A stretch of 64,000 nucleotides of DNA from Flabesymbios commensalis (Eukaryota; Annelida; Polychaeta; Terebellida; Flabelligeridae), in the NCBI GenBank assembly GCA_964017125.1, contig OZ024915.1, forward strand, positions 76,525,319-76,589,318, written 5' to 3'. The notes below the pieces were generated by a model. That model saw only the letters and a program-made list of their open reading frames with translations. It was not told the DNA's origin and did not search any database. A program made the position numbers and the translations under genes. Shown here piece by piece: positions 1 to 9,035 of this stretch. Numbering within the stretch: position 1 is the first letter of the stretch; the number at the start of each line of letters is the position of its first letter.

Positions 1-530
1 TTCTTTAAAAAAAAAATAAATTATTGTTTGAAAAATATGTCTGTCTCACACTAATTGAGGGTGGACAGGAGAAAGAAAACCATTCCTACTTCGCAACAAA
101 TTCCTACTTTTAAGTGCTCTGAATGGTCAAATTTTAAAGATTTGCATTGTAAAGATTTGCTTCTGTCGCCACATAGGGGCTATGTGGCTATCATTTATTT
201 GACTTCCTTTCAAAGACATGCAAAAATGGTACATTACCATTATTATTAATTGGGTATTTTTTTGGACATGTTATTACCTTTGGTTGACGGGAACAGGTCG
301 ATACGACCTCTACAATGCCTGTCAACCATATTAGTGAATTAAAAATATATAATAAAATAATATGACAGTGTAATATAAAACCGACTGTTCACTGGCTATA
401 GGTGTTGCCATATTTATCATGTAAGGCAACATCATAATGATATCCAGTGTTTAAAATAACAATGGTTTTGTGTACATGCTATTTAAAAATGTACATACAT
501 AGTATATATTATACATTTTGCGATATATAC
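1..530. other. A+T-rich stretch, no gene recognised
   Basis: No element recognised. An imperfect hairpin lies at about 281-328, with arms TGGTTGAC and GTCAACCA and an inner stem AGGTCG/CGACCT. Confidence 0.5.
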
Positions 531-539
531 ACATAAAAT

Positions 540-710
540 AAAATAACCGACAATTGTCTGTCATCTGTTTCCCGCACCAAAACCAGAGATAAAATAGCTA
601 CACTGTGCTCTACACAGTGTAGCAAAAAAGGACACTCTGGAAAGCGTAGAAACCTAAGTAAAACCTCTAAATTTTTTAGTTGTTTATCATATAAAAGGAC
701 AGACAACTAG
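540..710 (-). repeat. Fragment of an unclassified dispersed repeat
   Basis: Read on the minus strand, about 28 bp around GGTTTTGGTGCGGGAAAC recurs at 40186-40215. A second piece (ACTCTGGAAAGCGTAGAAAC) recurs at 21550-21575. Shared words at three sites indicate a dispersed repeat, possibly a retroelement 3' region, but no coding part is visible. Confidence 0.35.
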
Positions 711-719
711 GGTATGTGT

Positions 720-1085
720 AAAGGAAAAATAGTAAAAACTAATGACACTCTTAATTTTAACATGGGCCTACATACATCCCTAAATAAAAGTAATAACATA
801 GTTGATTAGAGATCTTTGAAATTCAGCATAAGGACCCACCTCGTCTGGAAACAAAGGCGACTGAAAAATCACTAAACCTAAAAATTAAACAGAAAAAAAC
901 AAATAATAATTTTGAGGGGAACAGCCATCCATGCCATGTGGTAATACTCTAAGTCAGATAATAACAAGCGTGATCTCGTAGAGTGATGTCGGTCTGTTCC
1001 GAACAGTATCAGAGACTCCGGCCTGAATTCGAGCCAGGCAGACAACACAATGCAACATTCGCAGATTATCGCTCATAGGTCGATC
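720..1085. other. No feature recognised
   Basis: A+T-rich DNA without a recognisable gene or repeat. On the minus strand a tRNA-promoter-like GGCTCGAATTC lies near 1025-1040, too degenerate to call. Confidence 0.4.
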
Positions 1086-1560
1086 ACTTAAAGTGCCATT
1101 TGTGCTAGATGTATATATATATATTCTATACACTAGTATAAGTTAGGCAGGGCGGTTCGTCAGCTGCCAACACATGAGTATCGACAACGGAGCCCTCCGT
1201 CCCTAGTCATGCGTGGCTGAAGCTCAAATAGCCGTCTCACAGCCGATTCAAATTGCACAGGTAGTTTCAGACACAAAATATTCCGCTATATTCGACAATT
1301 TACACAAGCACAAGCCAGGCTCCAGGTACATCGACTATTCACATCAAATAAGTTTACCATGGTGAGATATAATTCATTCAGTTTCTTCTTAAAAATCTTC
1401 AAGCTACTAGCACCTCGGATAACAAAAGGTAAAGTGTTCCATAAGCGAGCAGTGCGATAAAAATAAGTACATTGTAACTGAAGAGTCTTGCACAGAGGTA
1501 ATTTGAATAGAACACTCTGTTTTGCCCAGTTCATTGTCTTATCTGAGTCTTTAATCTGTT
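1086..1560 (-). mobile_element. LINE 3' end: reverse-transcriptase C-terminus plus 3' UTR
   Basis: Minus-strand codons over 1286-1558 encode the far C-terminal tail typical of many non-LTR (CR1/Jockey-like) reverse transcriptases: an LPLCKT segment, then RTARLWNTLP, then ASSLKIFKKKLNELYL. A Cys-containing end (CTWSLACACVNC) follows. The WNxLP...SLxxFKxxL pattern is the diagnostic part. The frame closes just upstream of 1558, so the polymerase core is absent, as expected for a 5'-truncated insertion. Downstream on this strand are about 200 bp of non-coding sequence ending near a short TA run. The clade cannot be settled from about 90 residues. Confidence 0.65.
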
Positions 1561-1747
1561 AATGGCGCCAATGATGCATCCCAGACACCAGCCCTTTAAT
1601 TCGGAAGGGGTTTATATTTAGGTGTGGAGGGGGCTGTAACCAACATGTCGGACACTGGTGGATTAATTGTATATAAAATTAATGGTTACCACTATGGAAA
1701 TTAAGGGGGGTGCTCGAGCACCCTGAGCACCCCCCTGGATACGCCCC

Positions 1748-1832
1748 TGACGTTCAACAGATGCTGGGTTAATGTTGGCCCAACCTTTGCGATGTTGGAC
1801 CAACATTAATCAAACATTGGTGCAAATTATCC
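1748..1832. mobile_element. P palindrome, degraded copy
   Basis: Two arms meet at the centre: ATGCTGGGTTAATGTTGG and TTGGACCAACATTAATCAAA around a CTTTGCGATG core. The CAGCAAACACG tips are lost. Confidence 0.6.
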
Positions 1833-1839
1833 CGACGGC

Positions 1840-2205
1840 TGTGTCTGTTGCACGTCTCGTCGTTATATGATGTCTGATAGGCTATATCTGGTCACGTTGC
1901 ACTATTTCTGGCTGCCGTGTAATTTTCACCTCAATGTGAGAAACAAACTTTATCAGTTTGCAGGCTCATTATTCAGCATTATTCAGCTTCTGACTCATAT
2001 CACTGGCATGCCATCTTGTTCTGAATATGTGGTATGAGAGCTTCCGAGTAGTGCAACGACTATGCCAGAATCTCGTCCCGCACGAATAATGAGAGATTGT
2101 GGAAATGCACGAATGAGTGGTAGTATGAAGAATTCCATTTATTAAATGTATCTATTATAAAGAAGATTCATTATTACTACTGCTGCACACTGTTGAAATG
2201 CATGC
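1840..2205. other. No feature recognised
   Basis: Single-copy-looking A+T-leaning DNA with no match to any repeat family seen elsewhere in the window. Confidence 0.4.
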
Positions 2206-2263
2206 GGTATGCGGTAGACAATAGACAATAGTTTTATTTCATAAGATCTGCATAAATATAGCC
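2206..2263 (-). mobile_element. Probable retroelement 3' tail
   Basis: On the minus strand an AATAAA signal is followed directly by a short tandem tail (ACTATTGTCTATTGTCTA). A polyadenylation signal running into a microsatellite is the usual 3' end of CR1/L2-like LINEs or their SINEs. No coding part is present. Confidence 0.3.
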
Positions 2264-2905
2264 CCCCCCCCCCGAAGGGGATATCACTCCTAACTGCCCC
2301 CCAAACCACTTGAGACACATGCTGAAATGGTCATTGACCCTGAATGATTCAAATACAGTCATTATTACACCTAGCTCACACATAAAGCACGTTGGAAGGC
2401 ACAAAATTGTTATTTTTTGTAATTTTTTTATCGAGTTTGACCTTCATATGACCTTGATATGACTTTTGCACGCCACCTCAGTATAGTGGAACTCCAACCC
2501 ATGCTACCCTTTCCATACAGTCATATGTAAATTTGTTGCAATTCATGGCATAGCTGAAGTTCCACACTACTATATTTGGTCACTTTTGGCATTCAAACTT
2601 AGTCCTGGAGAAGGGGAATTTATCCGAAGGTGAAAATAAGGGGAATCCGAAGGGGCTAGGCCCCTATCACTCCTCGAATACTGTTATTACCCTAAAACTA
2701 CTTAAGATACCTGCTGAAATAGTGCTTAGCCCTGTATGATTTATCTACAGTCATATATAACACTTCGCTCACGCATAAATCAAGTTGGAAGACATGAAAT
2801 GGTATTTTTTGTATTTTTTATCGATATCGACCTTCATATGACCTTGACATGACCTCGGCATGACATTTGCCTTCAACCCCAGTAAAGTGCAACCCCGTCC
2901 CACAA
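2264..2905 (+). repeat. Diverged direct duplication with spaced TGACCT half-sites
   Basis: Two related segments, about 2265-2530 and 2650-2905, share the order ATCACTCCT, CACTT(G/A)AGA, a TACAGTCAT word, CGCATAAA and a T-rich run. Each ends with TGACCT-like hexamers spaced by exactly 5 bp: three in the first copy, four in the second. TGACCT is the complement of AGGTCA, the nuclear-receptor half-site. Many substitutions and indels separate the copies, so the duplication is old. Confidence 0.6.
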
Positions 2906-3255
2906 TACATTACAGTTACAAATATGAGAGTTCACTTTTAATGATGTTAAGTGGGCCTACTGATGAATCTTAATGGGTGGTTTTTTAAGCCAAAATTACC
3001 ATTATGCTAGAGTAGGCTAATTAGGCATTGTATAAATTGGCAGGGGCTAAATTATTAGGCATGGAAAGGGTTAAAAATGTTTTGTATGTCATGTGCAATC
3101 TTTTATTGAAGAGCACAATATACACAGTCATTAGTGCGAGGTTCAATTAAAATATTTCTTTGCATATGATATATGGGGTTAAAATGGTAGGCCTATTATT
3201 AAGTTTATTTTTTGGAAGGAAATATCGAAACCCTTGTAAATAACACCGCCCATCT
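2906..3255. other. No feature recognised
   Basis: A+T-rich, no ORF or repeat assignment. Confidence 0.4.
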
Positions 3256-3265
3256 GAAGGTGAAT

Positions 3266-3322
3266 GATATGACCTAGATCTGAGTCATCTTGACCAATCA
3301 GATGACAGAGATCTGGGTCAGT
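3266..3322. repeat. Hairpin with CCAAT-type loop
   Basis: Imperfect inverted repeat TGACCTAGATCTGAGTCATCT / AGATGACAGAGATCTGGGTC with the loop TGACCAATC. Related AGATCT/CCAAT hairpins occur at 62010-62085 and, more loosely, at 26864-26923. Confidence 0.5.
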
Positions 3323-3589
3323 CGCTCAGGGGTTTGTGCGGGGCAGCGTGACAGAGAGAAGCTTGTTAACGGGACAAATCTCACCACATATCAGGATCTG
3401 CCCAGGCGCCGGATGCCTGGTTGTAACAGATAACCCATCATAGGAGCGCGCAGCGCGAGGGCTGACGCGAGATTATACACTAGTTCTGGTATAAACCTTA
3501 TAGTGCCTCTCTCTTTTCACCTGGTGAGGTAGGTGAGGTAGGTGATTGTACAAAGCATTGGCAAGTAAGTCCGGGAGACCACCAGATAA

Positions 3590-3698
3590 CCCAGCAAACA
3601 CGATACATTGTCCCAATGCTGGTTCAATGCTGGGCCACCGTCTACGACGCTGGCCCAACATTGAACCAGCACTGGGACAATGTATCGTGTTTGCTGGG
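3590..3698. mobile_element. P palindrome, intact copy
   Basis: Near-perfect 109-bp palindrome. It opens CCCAGCAAACACGATACATT, closes with the reverse complement, and has the asymmetric core CACCGTCTACGACGCTGG. It is one of the cleanest copies and serves as the reference for this family. No ORF; foldback MITE. The superfamily is unknown and no clear target duplication is seen. Confidence 0.8.
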
Positions 3699-3734
3699 AA
3701 CCCACCACACACCAGACGTTTATACAACGCTGTG

Positions 3735-3977
3735 TTAACCCTTTAGGCGCCGGTGCCAATTATATTCATTTTTTTAGATATTTTATTAGCATGTACCATA
3801 TCAGCTTTCAATCACATTGAAAATGTGACATTAATCAGCAAGATTTGAAAATAGTCCACGTCCATTTTGTCAAATTTGAATAATTTTCAGTCACTTGAAA
3901 TTGTGGATCGCGTCAGCTAGACACAACTTCAAGTGGGTGAAAATTCAAATTGAATAATTTGGCGGTTAAAGGGTTAA
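3735..3977 (+). mobile_element. T2 TTAA-type MITE, full length (243 bp)
   Basis: Starts TTAACCCTTTAGGCGCCGGT and ends GGCGGTTAAAGGGTTAA. A hairpin near the right end pairs ACTTGAAATTGTG with CACAACTTCAAGT around GATCGCGTCAGCTAGA. The end TTAA is shared with the start of the T1 copy that follows, so two elements sit back to back. PiggyBac-like by ends and target, with no coding capacity. Confidence 0.8.
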
Positions 3978-4259
3978 TAAAAGCGCTGAAATAGTTTTGT
4001 ATAAACCGTGGAGACCAATTCGAAAAGTTTTTTTCATTTTGAAATCATCATGAATGTCATGGTCAGTTCTTTCCGCTTCATTTGAATACCTATGTTATGG
4101 GACTACGGCCATTATAAATAGACCTATTTATTCTTTCAGTGCGGGGATTTCGTCACAAAATTATTCATACCATATACGGGGTGATAGGTCACCTTTAATG
4201 TACTTCAGACATCTATAGACTCTGACATCTAAAGTCTGTCCTTGCGCTGAGAGGGTTAA
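3974..4259 (-). mobile_element. T1 TTAA-type MITE with partly scrambled hairpin
   Basis: Begins TTAATAAAAGCGCTGAAA, contains the T1 body (GTGGAGACCAA, CATTTGAATACCTATGTTATGG, CGGCCATTATAAAT) and the TTTCAGTGCGGGGAT tip. About 60 bp of other sequence disrupts the hairpin, and it ends GAGGGTTAA. Confidence 0.75.
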
Positions 4260-4276
4260 TCAGAAGACCTAAAGAT

Positions 4277-4935
4277 TTAACCCTGTAAACCCTCATGATC
4301 ACTCAAAGCAGGATTTTGCATTCTTGAAAACCTACTCATTTCTTACAACTAAAAAAAAGCAAAACACATCAACGTGAACTAGAATGAGAGTATATGCACA
4401 CGACCGTGGACGCGTCGAAAAACGCAAAAATCGCCTGGCTATCTACGCACCAACCCGAAAACCAACGGGAAATATGAGTTTTCCCCGGTTGCAAGGTAAA
4501 ATGGTACACTATGGACGCGAAAACCGGCGCGAGGACCAGCGCGACGCACGAAAACAATGTAACGGTTTTGAAAATGTTCGCATACACTGCCCTTCACGCT
4601 CGCATTCGCGCTGGTATGTTCTTAGATTGACAAAAATTGTGTGTTTGATAACACCAACGCGAACTCGCTTACGATTTCGCGCGCGAGTTCTACGATGTAT
4701 TTCGAAACTGTCTATATAAAAACATTTTGCAATTTGTATTTAATTTGTCACCCACTTCAGGTCATCTTCACCAACTACACGTCGAGCATTGCCGCCGCAG
4801 ACATTCCCGACATGTAGTTGGTTAGAGATTAGTATAATACACGAAAGAGGTTTGTTGCCCCACAGTGCTGAGGAAGAACATATCGCCTTCAAATACTTGA
4901 ATATATTGGTCCTAGGTCCTAGAGTGTTAACATCC
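4277..4935 (+). mobile_element. T4 TTAA-type MITE split by a CpG-rich insert
   Basis: The left part (4277-4355) matches T4: TTAACCCTGTAAACCCTCAT, TTTTGCATTCTTGAAAAC, TACAACTA. The T4 hairpin region resumes at about 4725 (CACCCACTTCAGGTCATCTTC, then arms ACTACACGTCGAGCATTGCC / GACATGTAGT). Between them lie about 370 bp of unusually CpG-rich DNA (4356-4724) unlike its surroundings. It is rich in CGCGA/GCGCG words and ends in a GCGAAC/GTTCGC-type inverted repeat. The insert is open on the + strand for 111 codons from 4384, but nothing in the translation is recognisable and its ends are undefined. Confidence 0.55.
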
Positions 4936-4982
4936 GAGAAAGGCAAATAACAATGAATACCTGAATATATTAGTATATAATA

Positions 4983-5188
4983 TACCGTCTTTAAACCTCA
5001 GAATCTGACGTATGTTAACGTCAGATTTTGACGTCTTAAGTCGATACCCTGAAAGAATTAGGTATTTCTACTGGCCGTAGACCCATAACATAAATATTCA
5101 AATGAATCAGAAAGAGCTAACTAAGCCATTAAACCTTGGTCTCCATGGTTTATATTTAAAAAAAATCTTCGTTGTAAAGCTTAAGGGT
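4983..5188 (+). mobile_element. T1 TTAA-type MITE
   Basis: Hairpin of AATCTGACGT...ACGTCAGATT, then the T1 body (CCGTAGACCCATAACATA, AAGAGCTAACTAAG, GGTCTCCATGGTTTATA). The left tip is missing. Confidence 0.7.
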
Positions 5189-5383
5189 CAGAGAGAGACA
5201 AACCACAATGCATTAGTTTAAGAAGACCTGAATATGTTGGTCCTAGGCCCTAAAGGGTTGAGGTCAGAGAAAGACAGACAACAATGCGTTAGTTTGAGAA
5301 GACATGATTAAATATATTGGTTCTAGGCCTTAGAGGGTTAAGGTCAGAGAAAGACAAACAACAATGCGTTAGTTTGAGAAGAC
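5188..5383 (+). repeat. Tandem repeat, about 76-bp unit, 2.6 copies
   Basis: Unit contains GTCAGAGAAAGACAAACAAC, AATGCGTTAGTTTGAGAAGA and TTGGTCCTAGGCC. The three starts are near 5188, 5264 and 5341. A related single unit occurs at 4905-4960. Confidence 0.7.
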
Positions 5384-5727
5384 GATACCAGGATCTGGGG
5401 TACTGGGACAAGAGGGCTTGTCGGCCCCGCGCAAATCGATCCAGACTACTTCGTCCCCATTCTCAGGATCCAGGATCTCGGCACCTGGATCCAAAGTGAG
5501 GGGGGATCCTGACGTCAATGTAAATACTTCCCAGGTCAAAGGTCAATTTGTCGTGTCAGACCCAGAGGGGATGTGTCGTCGGCAAACATTAGCCTCTGCA
5601 GCACATGAATACTTCTTTCGTTTTAACCCCTAGGGCAGTTTAGCTTCTAGAGAGCAGATGTCGACTACCCTCTCTCTGTGTGTTTAATCAGTGTGTGTGA
5701 TAAGTTTTGTTAAAAGTGAAATCTGCA
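5384..5727. other. Non-repetitive G+C-richer stretch with a DR1 motif
   Basis: Not assignable to any repeat here. It contains a perfect direct repeat AGGTCAAAGGTCA at 5533-5545, several GGATCC/CCAGGATC words, and an open + frame of 71 codons (5418-5633) without recognisable features. Confidence 0.4.
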
Positions 5728-5940
5728 TTAACCTTTACAGTGCAGGAATCGACTTTAGACGTCAGAATCTGCCGTCTGTAGATTCTGGATCCCCGCTCTG
5801 TGAAAAAAAAACAGGATATTTGTAATGGACGTAGACTCATAACCTGATAACATAGGTTTTCAAGTGAAGCGGAAAGAGCTGACTGAGACATTTATGATCA
5901 TTTCAAATTGAAGAAAACCGTTTGATCTCAATTTTTCATG
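5728..5940 (+). mobile_element. T1 TTAA-type MITE
   Basis: Starts TTAACCTTTACAGTGCAGGA, then GACTTTAGACGTCAGAATCT, a shortened second arm, and the body (CATAACATAGG, GCGGAAAGAGCTGAC, TTTCAAATTGAAG). The right tip is decayed. Confidence 0.75.
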
Positions 5941-6202
5941 ATTTCAAGCATCATTGGTTAACAAAAGAAAAATACGCCCCCCCCCCCTCCAACAAAATGA
6001 TTCAAAACTTTCCATTATGTGCAATATTTAATAACCTAACATTTATTTCACTACACACTGCTGTTGACCCTATGTAGTAGGCTTACAGTGCAGCTTAGTA
6101 CAGGAGCTAATGGAGAATTGATAATAACCAGCTCTGTAGATGACTGTAGTCAAGGAAGGTGATGAGATGAGATGACACGCCACAAGGGTGTCCTGAGCAC
6201 CT

Positions 6203-6562
6203 TAGGGACGCACCATTAGATATGTGGGGGGGGGGATAGAGTTTTTGCTCCTTCTTTTTTTACCTCCGAGAGGCGATGGACGTCCGACAATTTGTTTGTA
6301 TCTTTTGTCGAAGAAATAAAATATCTTCTTTTGCGATGGACGTCCGACAATTTTTTTTATGTTTGTCAAAGAAATGAAATATATTCTTTTCTTATATGCC
6401 TTCCCTATTATGTACGTTACCATTTTAGTCGTTTTTCTGGTCAACATTTTTTTCATCAATTTTGACAACAAACTTTTTTTTCTGCCTTTTGTGGCGACAA
6501 ACTTTTTTTCATATTTTTTCCAGCCTCTCCCCCCCCTCCAGATATTAAATGGTGTGTCCCTT
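6203..6562. mobile_element. M1 DNA transposon remnant with inverted ends, about 360 bp
   Basis: Left end AGGGACGCACCATTAGATAT, right end the complement of AGGGACACACCATTTAATAT, each followed inward by a G- or C-rich run. The interior is T-rich with repeated GGACGTCCGACAATTT words. A second copy is at 34747-35058 and a cousin with altered ends at 27422-27641. Non-coding; superfamily not assigned. Confidence 0.65.
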
Positions 6563-6780
6563 ATGTAGATAACATACTGCTATCTCACATCATACAGTAG
6601 CAGCAGATCTCCTAAATTTAATCTCGCAATCACTGTGTGCTATTTAGCCGGCGTATTATTTTCATAGCATTCTCTATTAACACCCGGACTTTCATATTAT
6701 TTCATTCACTGTGAGATGCGCATTGGTCTCGCAATTCCCATATCAAGGTGAATGAAAATGACATGATTTCATAAATACAC
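6563..6780. other. No feature recognised
   Basis: A+T-rich spacer before the F1 cluster. Confidence 0.4.
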
Positions 6781-7390
6781 AAATTTCTCACACTCACTGG
6801 TGGTGTTTCCACTATGAGACGTAAAGCGGGATCAGCCGATACCGCACTCCTCTGTACTACATGTATACGTACACGCTGCATTGCAAGTGAATGCTGTTGA
6901 CTGAGCGTCTGTGATTCACCACTTTATGGTCGTCTGTCATCAGTGGCCATGGCGGTCGACTGTACACTTCTGTGCGCCGTTGAAATATTTGGACAGTCGT
7001 GTGAGAAAATACGAACGGTGTTCATTTTCATGTCCAAGGAATAAGGTGTTCGCCTAAAGGCTCACACCTTATTCCTTGGAAGAGTGCTTTATCTTCCAAT
7101 GCCGCACTCAAATGAACACCGTTTGCATATCTCACCACACTCTGTGCAGTGGATTTCACTATGAGACGTCTATCGGTATCAGAACATATCACACTCGAGA
7201 TCTAGCTGTTGTTTGAGCTACAATGTATGGCAGCTACGTCATGTGTGAATTGCTCGAATGAGAAAATACAAACTTTGTTTATTTTTCGTGATGTATAGGA
7301 AAATAGGGAACAGATCCGATGAAGAATGTGCTCGCCTAAAGGCTCACACCTCATTAGACGAGTGTTTTATTTTCCATGCGTTTGCATATC
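6781..7390. mobile_element. F1 repeat cluster, about two and a half copies
   Basis: Recurring modules: CTCTGTGCAGTGG / CACTATGAGACGT (about 6800 and 7140), GAGAAAATACAAACG-type words, and a stem with AATAAGGTGTTCGCCTAAAG and GCTCACACCTTATTC (7040-7080, again at 7330-7355). The stem pairs CCAAGGAATAAGGTGT with ACACCTTATTCCTTGG. Other copies are near 27.2, 31.4-31.7, 38.3-38.6 and 58.3 kb. Confidence 0.65.
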
Positions 7391-7645
7391 GTATACATAC
7401 AGCGCGGGGATCGTCTTTAGACGTCAGAATCTGACGTCAGTAGACGTCAGATTCTGTCGTCTAAAGACGATTCACGCGCTGAAAGAATTGGAATATTTAA
7501 AATGGTAGATCTTTAAAAAAGGTATTCAAATGAAACGGGAAGAACTAACTAAAACGTTTATAAGGATTTTGAATTGAACAACACGTTTAGTCTCTATATA
7601 TAATATATAATACGGTTTAAACAAAAATCCCTCGTTAAATCTTTA
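7391..7645 (+). mobile_element. T1 TTAA-type MITE
   Basis: Full hairpin: AGCGCGGGGATCGTCTTTAG, twin GACGTCAGAATCTGACGTC arms, CTAAAGACGATTCACGCGCT. Then a diverged body (TATTCAAATGAAACGGGAAG, TAGTCTC). The body is more decayed than the hairpin. Confidence 0.7.
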
Positions 7646-7765
7646 TGACTAAGTATAAAATAATTATGACTTGATTTATCAGACGTCAGACTGAGTGAGC
7701 TCTGATCGCGTATGAGGTCGTGAGGTACATGCTTCTATGTCTTCTATGAGGTCGTGAGGTACATG

Positions 7766-7874
7766 CCTAGAAAACACTGGACATTGAACCATTGTTTGGC
7801 CAATGTTAGCCCACCGTCTACGACGCTGGTCCAACATTGGCCAAACATTGGTTCAATGACTCGTGTTTACTGGG
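7766..7874. mobile_element. P palindrome copy
   Basis: CTAGAAAACACTGGACATTG at left, core CCCACCGTCTACGACGCTGG, right arm GGTTCAATGACTCGTGTTTA then CTGGG. Confidence 0.75.
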
Positions 7875-7883
7875 TGGAATATA

Positions 7884-8162
7884 GCTGTGTCGTCCTCTCC
7901 GAGGCTGTGGATTGATGTATTTGCTTCACCCGAAAAAATCAACATGGCCGTGACTGAGAGCGATCTCGACCCCAAGGTCCGAAAAATGTCCATAACCTTC
8001 TAATTGCTGTGCGATCTGTGAGCTGAGCATACGGGCATGGAACTGAATTGTTACTGAATCTAAAAAAAACTATTTTCGACCTGATTATTCGAGGGCAAGT
8101 CTTAGATATGACTGTCCAAAGAAATGTCCCACGATTTTGTACGGGGTCAATCTGGGGCTAGG
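7884..8162 (-). mobile_element. B1 repeat copy
   Basis: Contains TGTGTCGTCCTCTCCGAGGC, GGATTGATGTATTTGCTT, GTGACTGAGAGCGATCTCGA, GTCCGAAAAATGTCCATAA, GAGCTGAGCAT and TCCCACGATTTTGTACGG, ending GGGGCTAG. Copies at 31.0, 51.6, 62.2 and 62.8 kb share this order. Short open frames in different copies translate to similar peptides only because the DNA is the same repeat. Confidence 0.7.
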
Positions 8163-8197
8163 TGGAAGAGGGGTTCTCCTGGTCTGGATATTTCCCC

Positions 8198-8428
8198 TTA
8201 ACCCTTTGACTTCCAGGCCGGGGTGCATGCCAGGATCCAGATATACTGGTGTAGGAGTTCTATTTTTCGTCATTTGAAGCTGGAATTGCTAACGCAATTT
8301 CCAGCTTCAAATGACGAAAAATACATAAATGTAGTATATATTTGACGAGAATTTGTGTCATTTTATGGTTACGTTCATTGACGAATGACGACGGAAATTT
8401 CCGTCATGTATGGTAGTGAAAAGGTTAA
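8198..8428 (+). mobile_element. T3 TTAA-type MITE, full length (231 bp)
   Basis: Starts TTAACCCTTTGACTTCCAGG and ends GTAGTGAAAAGGTTAA. The central hairpin pairs ATTTTTCGTCATTTGAAGCT and its complement around GGAATTGCTAACGCAATTTCC. A second inverted repeat, GACGGAAATTTCCGTC, lies near the right end. The copy at 53771-54001 has the same length and differs at about 6 sites, so both are recent. Confidence 0.85.
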
Positions 8429-8559
8429 AGTGGGGGGGGGGTGAGCTGGAGTGGGGAGGGGGTGAAGAAGCCCTGGATTGACCAGCTCGTCATCACAGTC
8501 ATCTCCTGGTCATCTCCATGGTCCGGGTTTGGCCAGACACAAATCAATTGACAGAGTAG

Positions 8560-9035
8560 CTGGCTGCCCCTTCATCATGTCACACTGACACTGGCACCTT
8601 CTGAGCCCAATGGTACACTAATACAGACACCTTCTGATCTCAATGGTAAGCTAATACAGACACCTTCTGATCTCAGTGGTAAGCTAATACAGACACCTTC
8701 TGATCTCTGAGGGTAACATAGAGTAGCTGGCTGACCCTTCATCATGTCACACTGACACTGGCACCTTCTGAGCCCGATGGTACGCTAATACAGACACCTT
8801 CTGATCTCAATGGTAAGCTAATACAGACACCTTCTGATCTCAATGGTAGGCTAATACAGACACCTTCTGATCTCTAGGGGTCGCATAGAGTAGCTGGCTG
8901 ACCCTTCATCATGTCATGCTGACACTGGCACCTTCTGATCTCAATGGTAGGCTAATACAGACACCTTCTGATCTCAATGGTAGGCTAATACAGACACCTT
9001 CTGATCTCTAGGGGTTGCATAGAGTAGCTGGCTGA
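8560..9035. repeat. Minisatellite domain with long higher-order unit
   Basis: 33-bp units (CAATGGTAAGCTAATACAGA then CACCTTCTGATCT) are grouped with a longer spacer (AGAGTAGCTGGCTGACCCTT then CATCATGTCA). The spacer recurs at about 8559, 8711, 8887 and 9020, giving a higher-order period of 130-175 bp. Confidence 0.8.

Noticed and set aside
4384-4719. 111-codon + ORF in CpG-rich DNA
   Set aside because: CpG-rich DNA is depleted of stops; basic peptide with no recognisable feature and no splice or start context.
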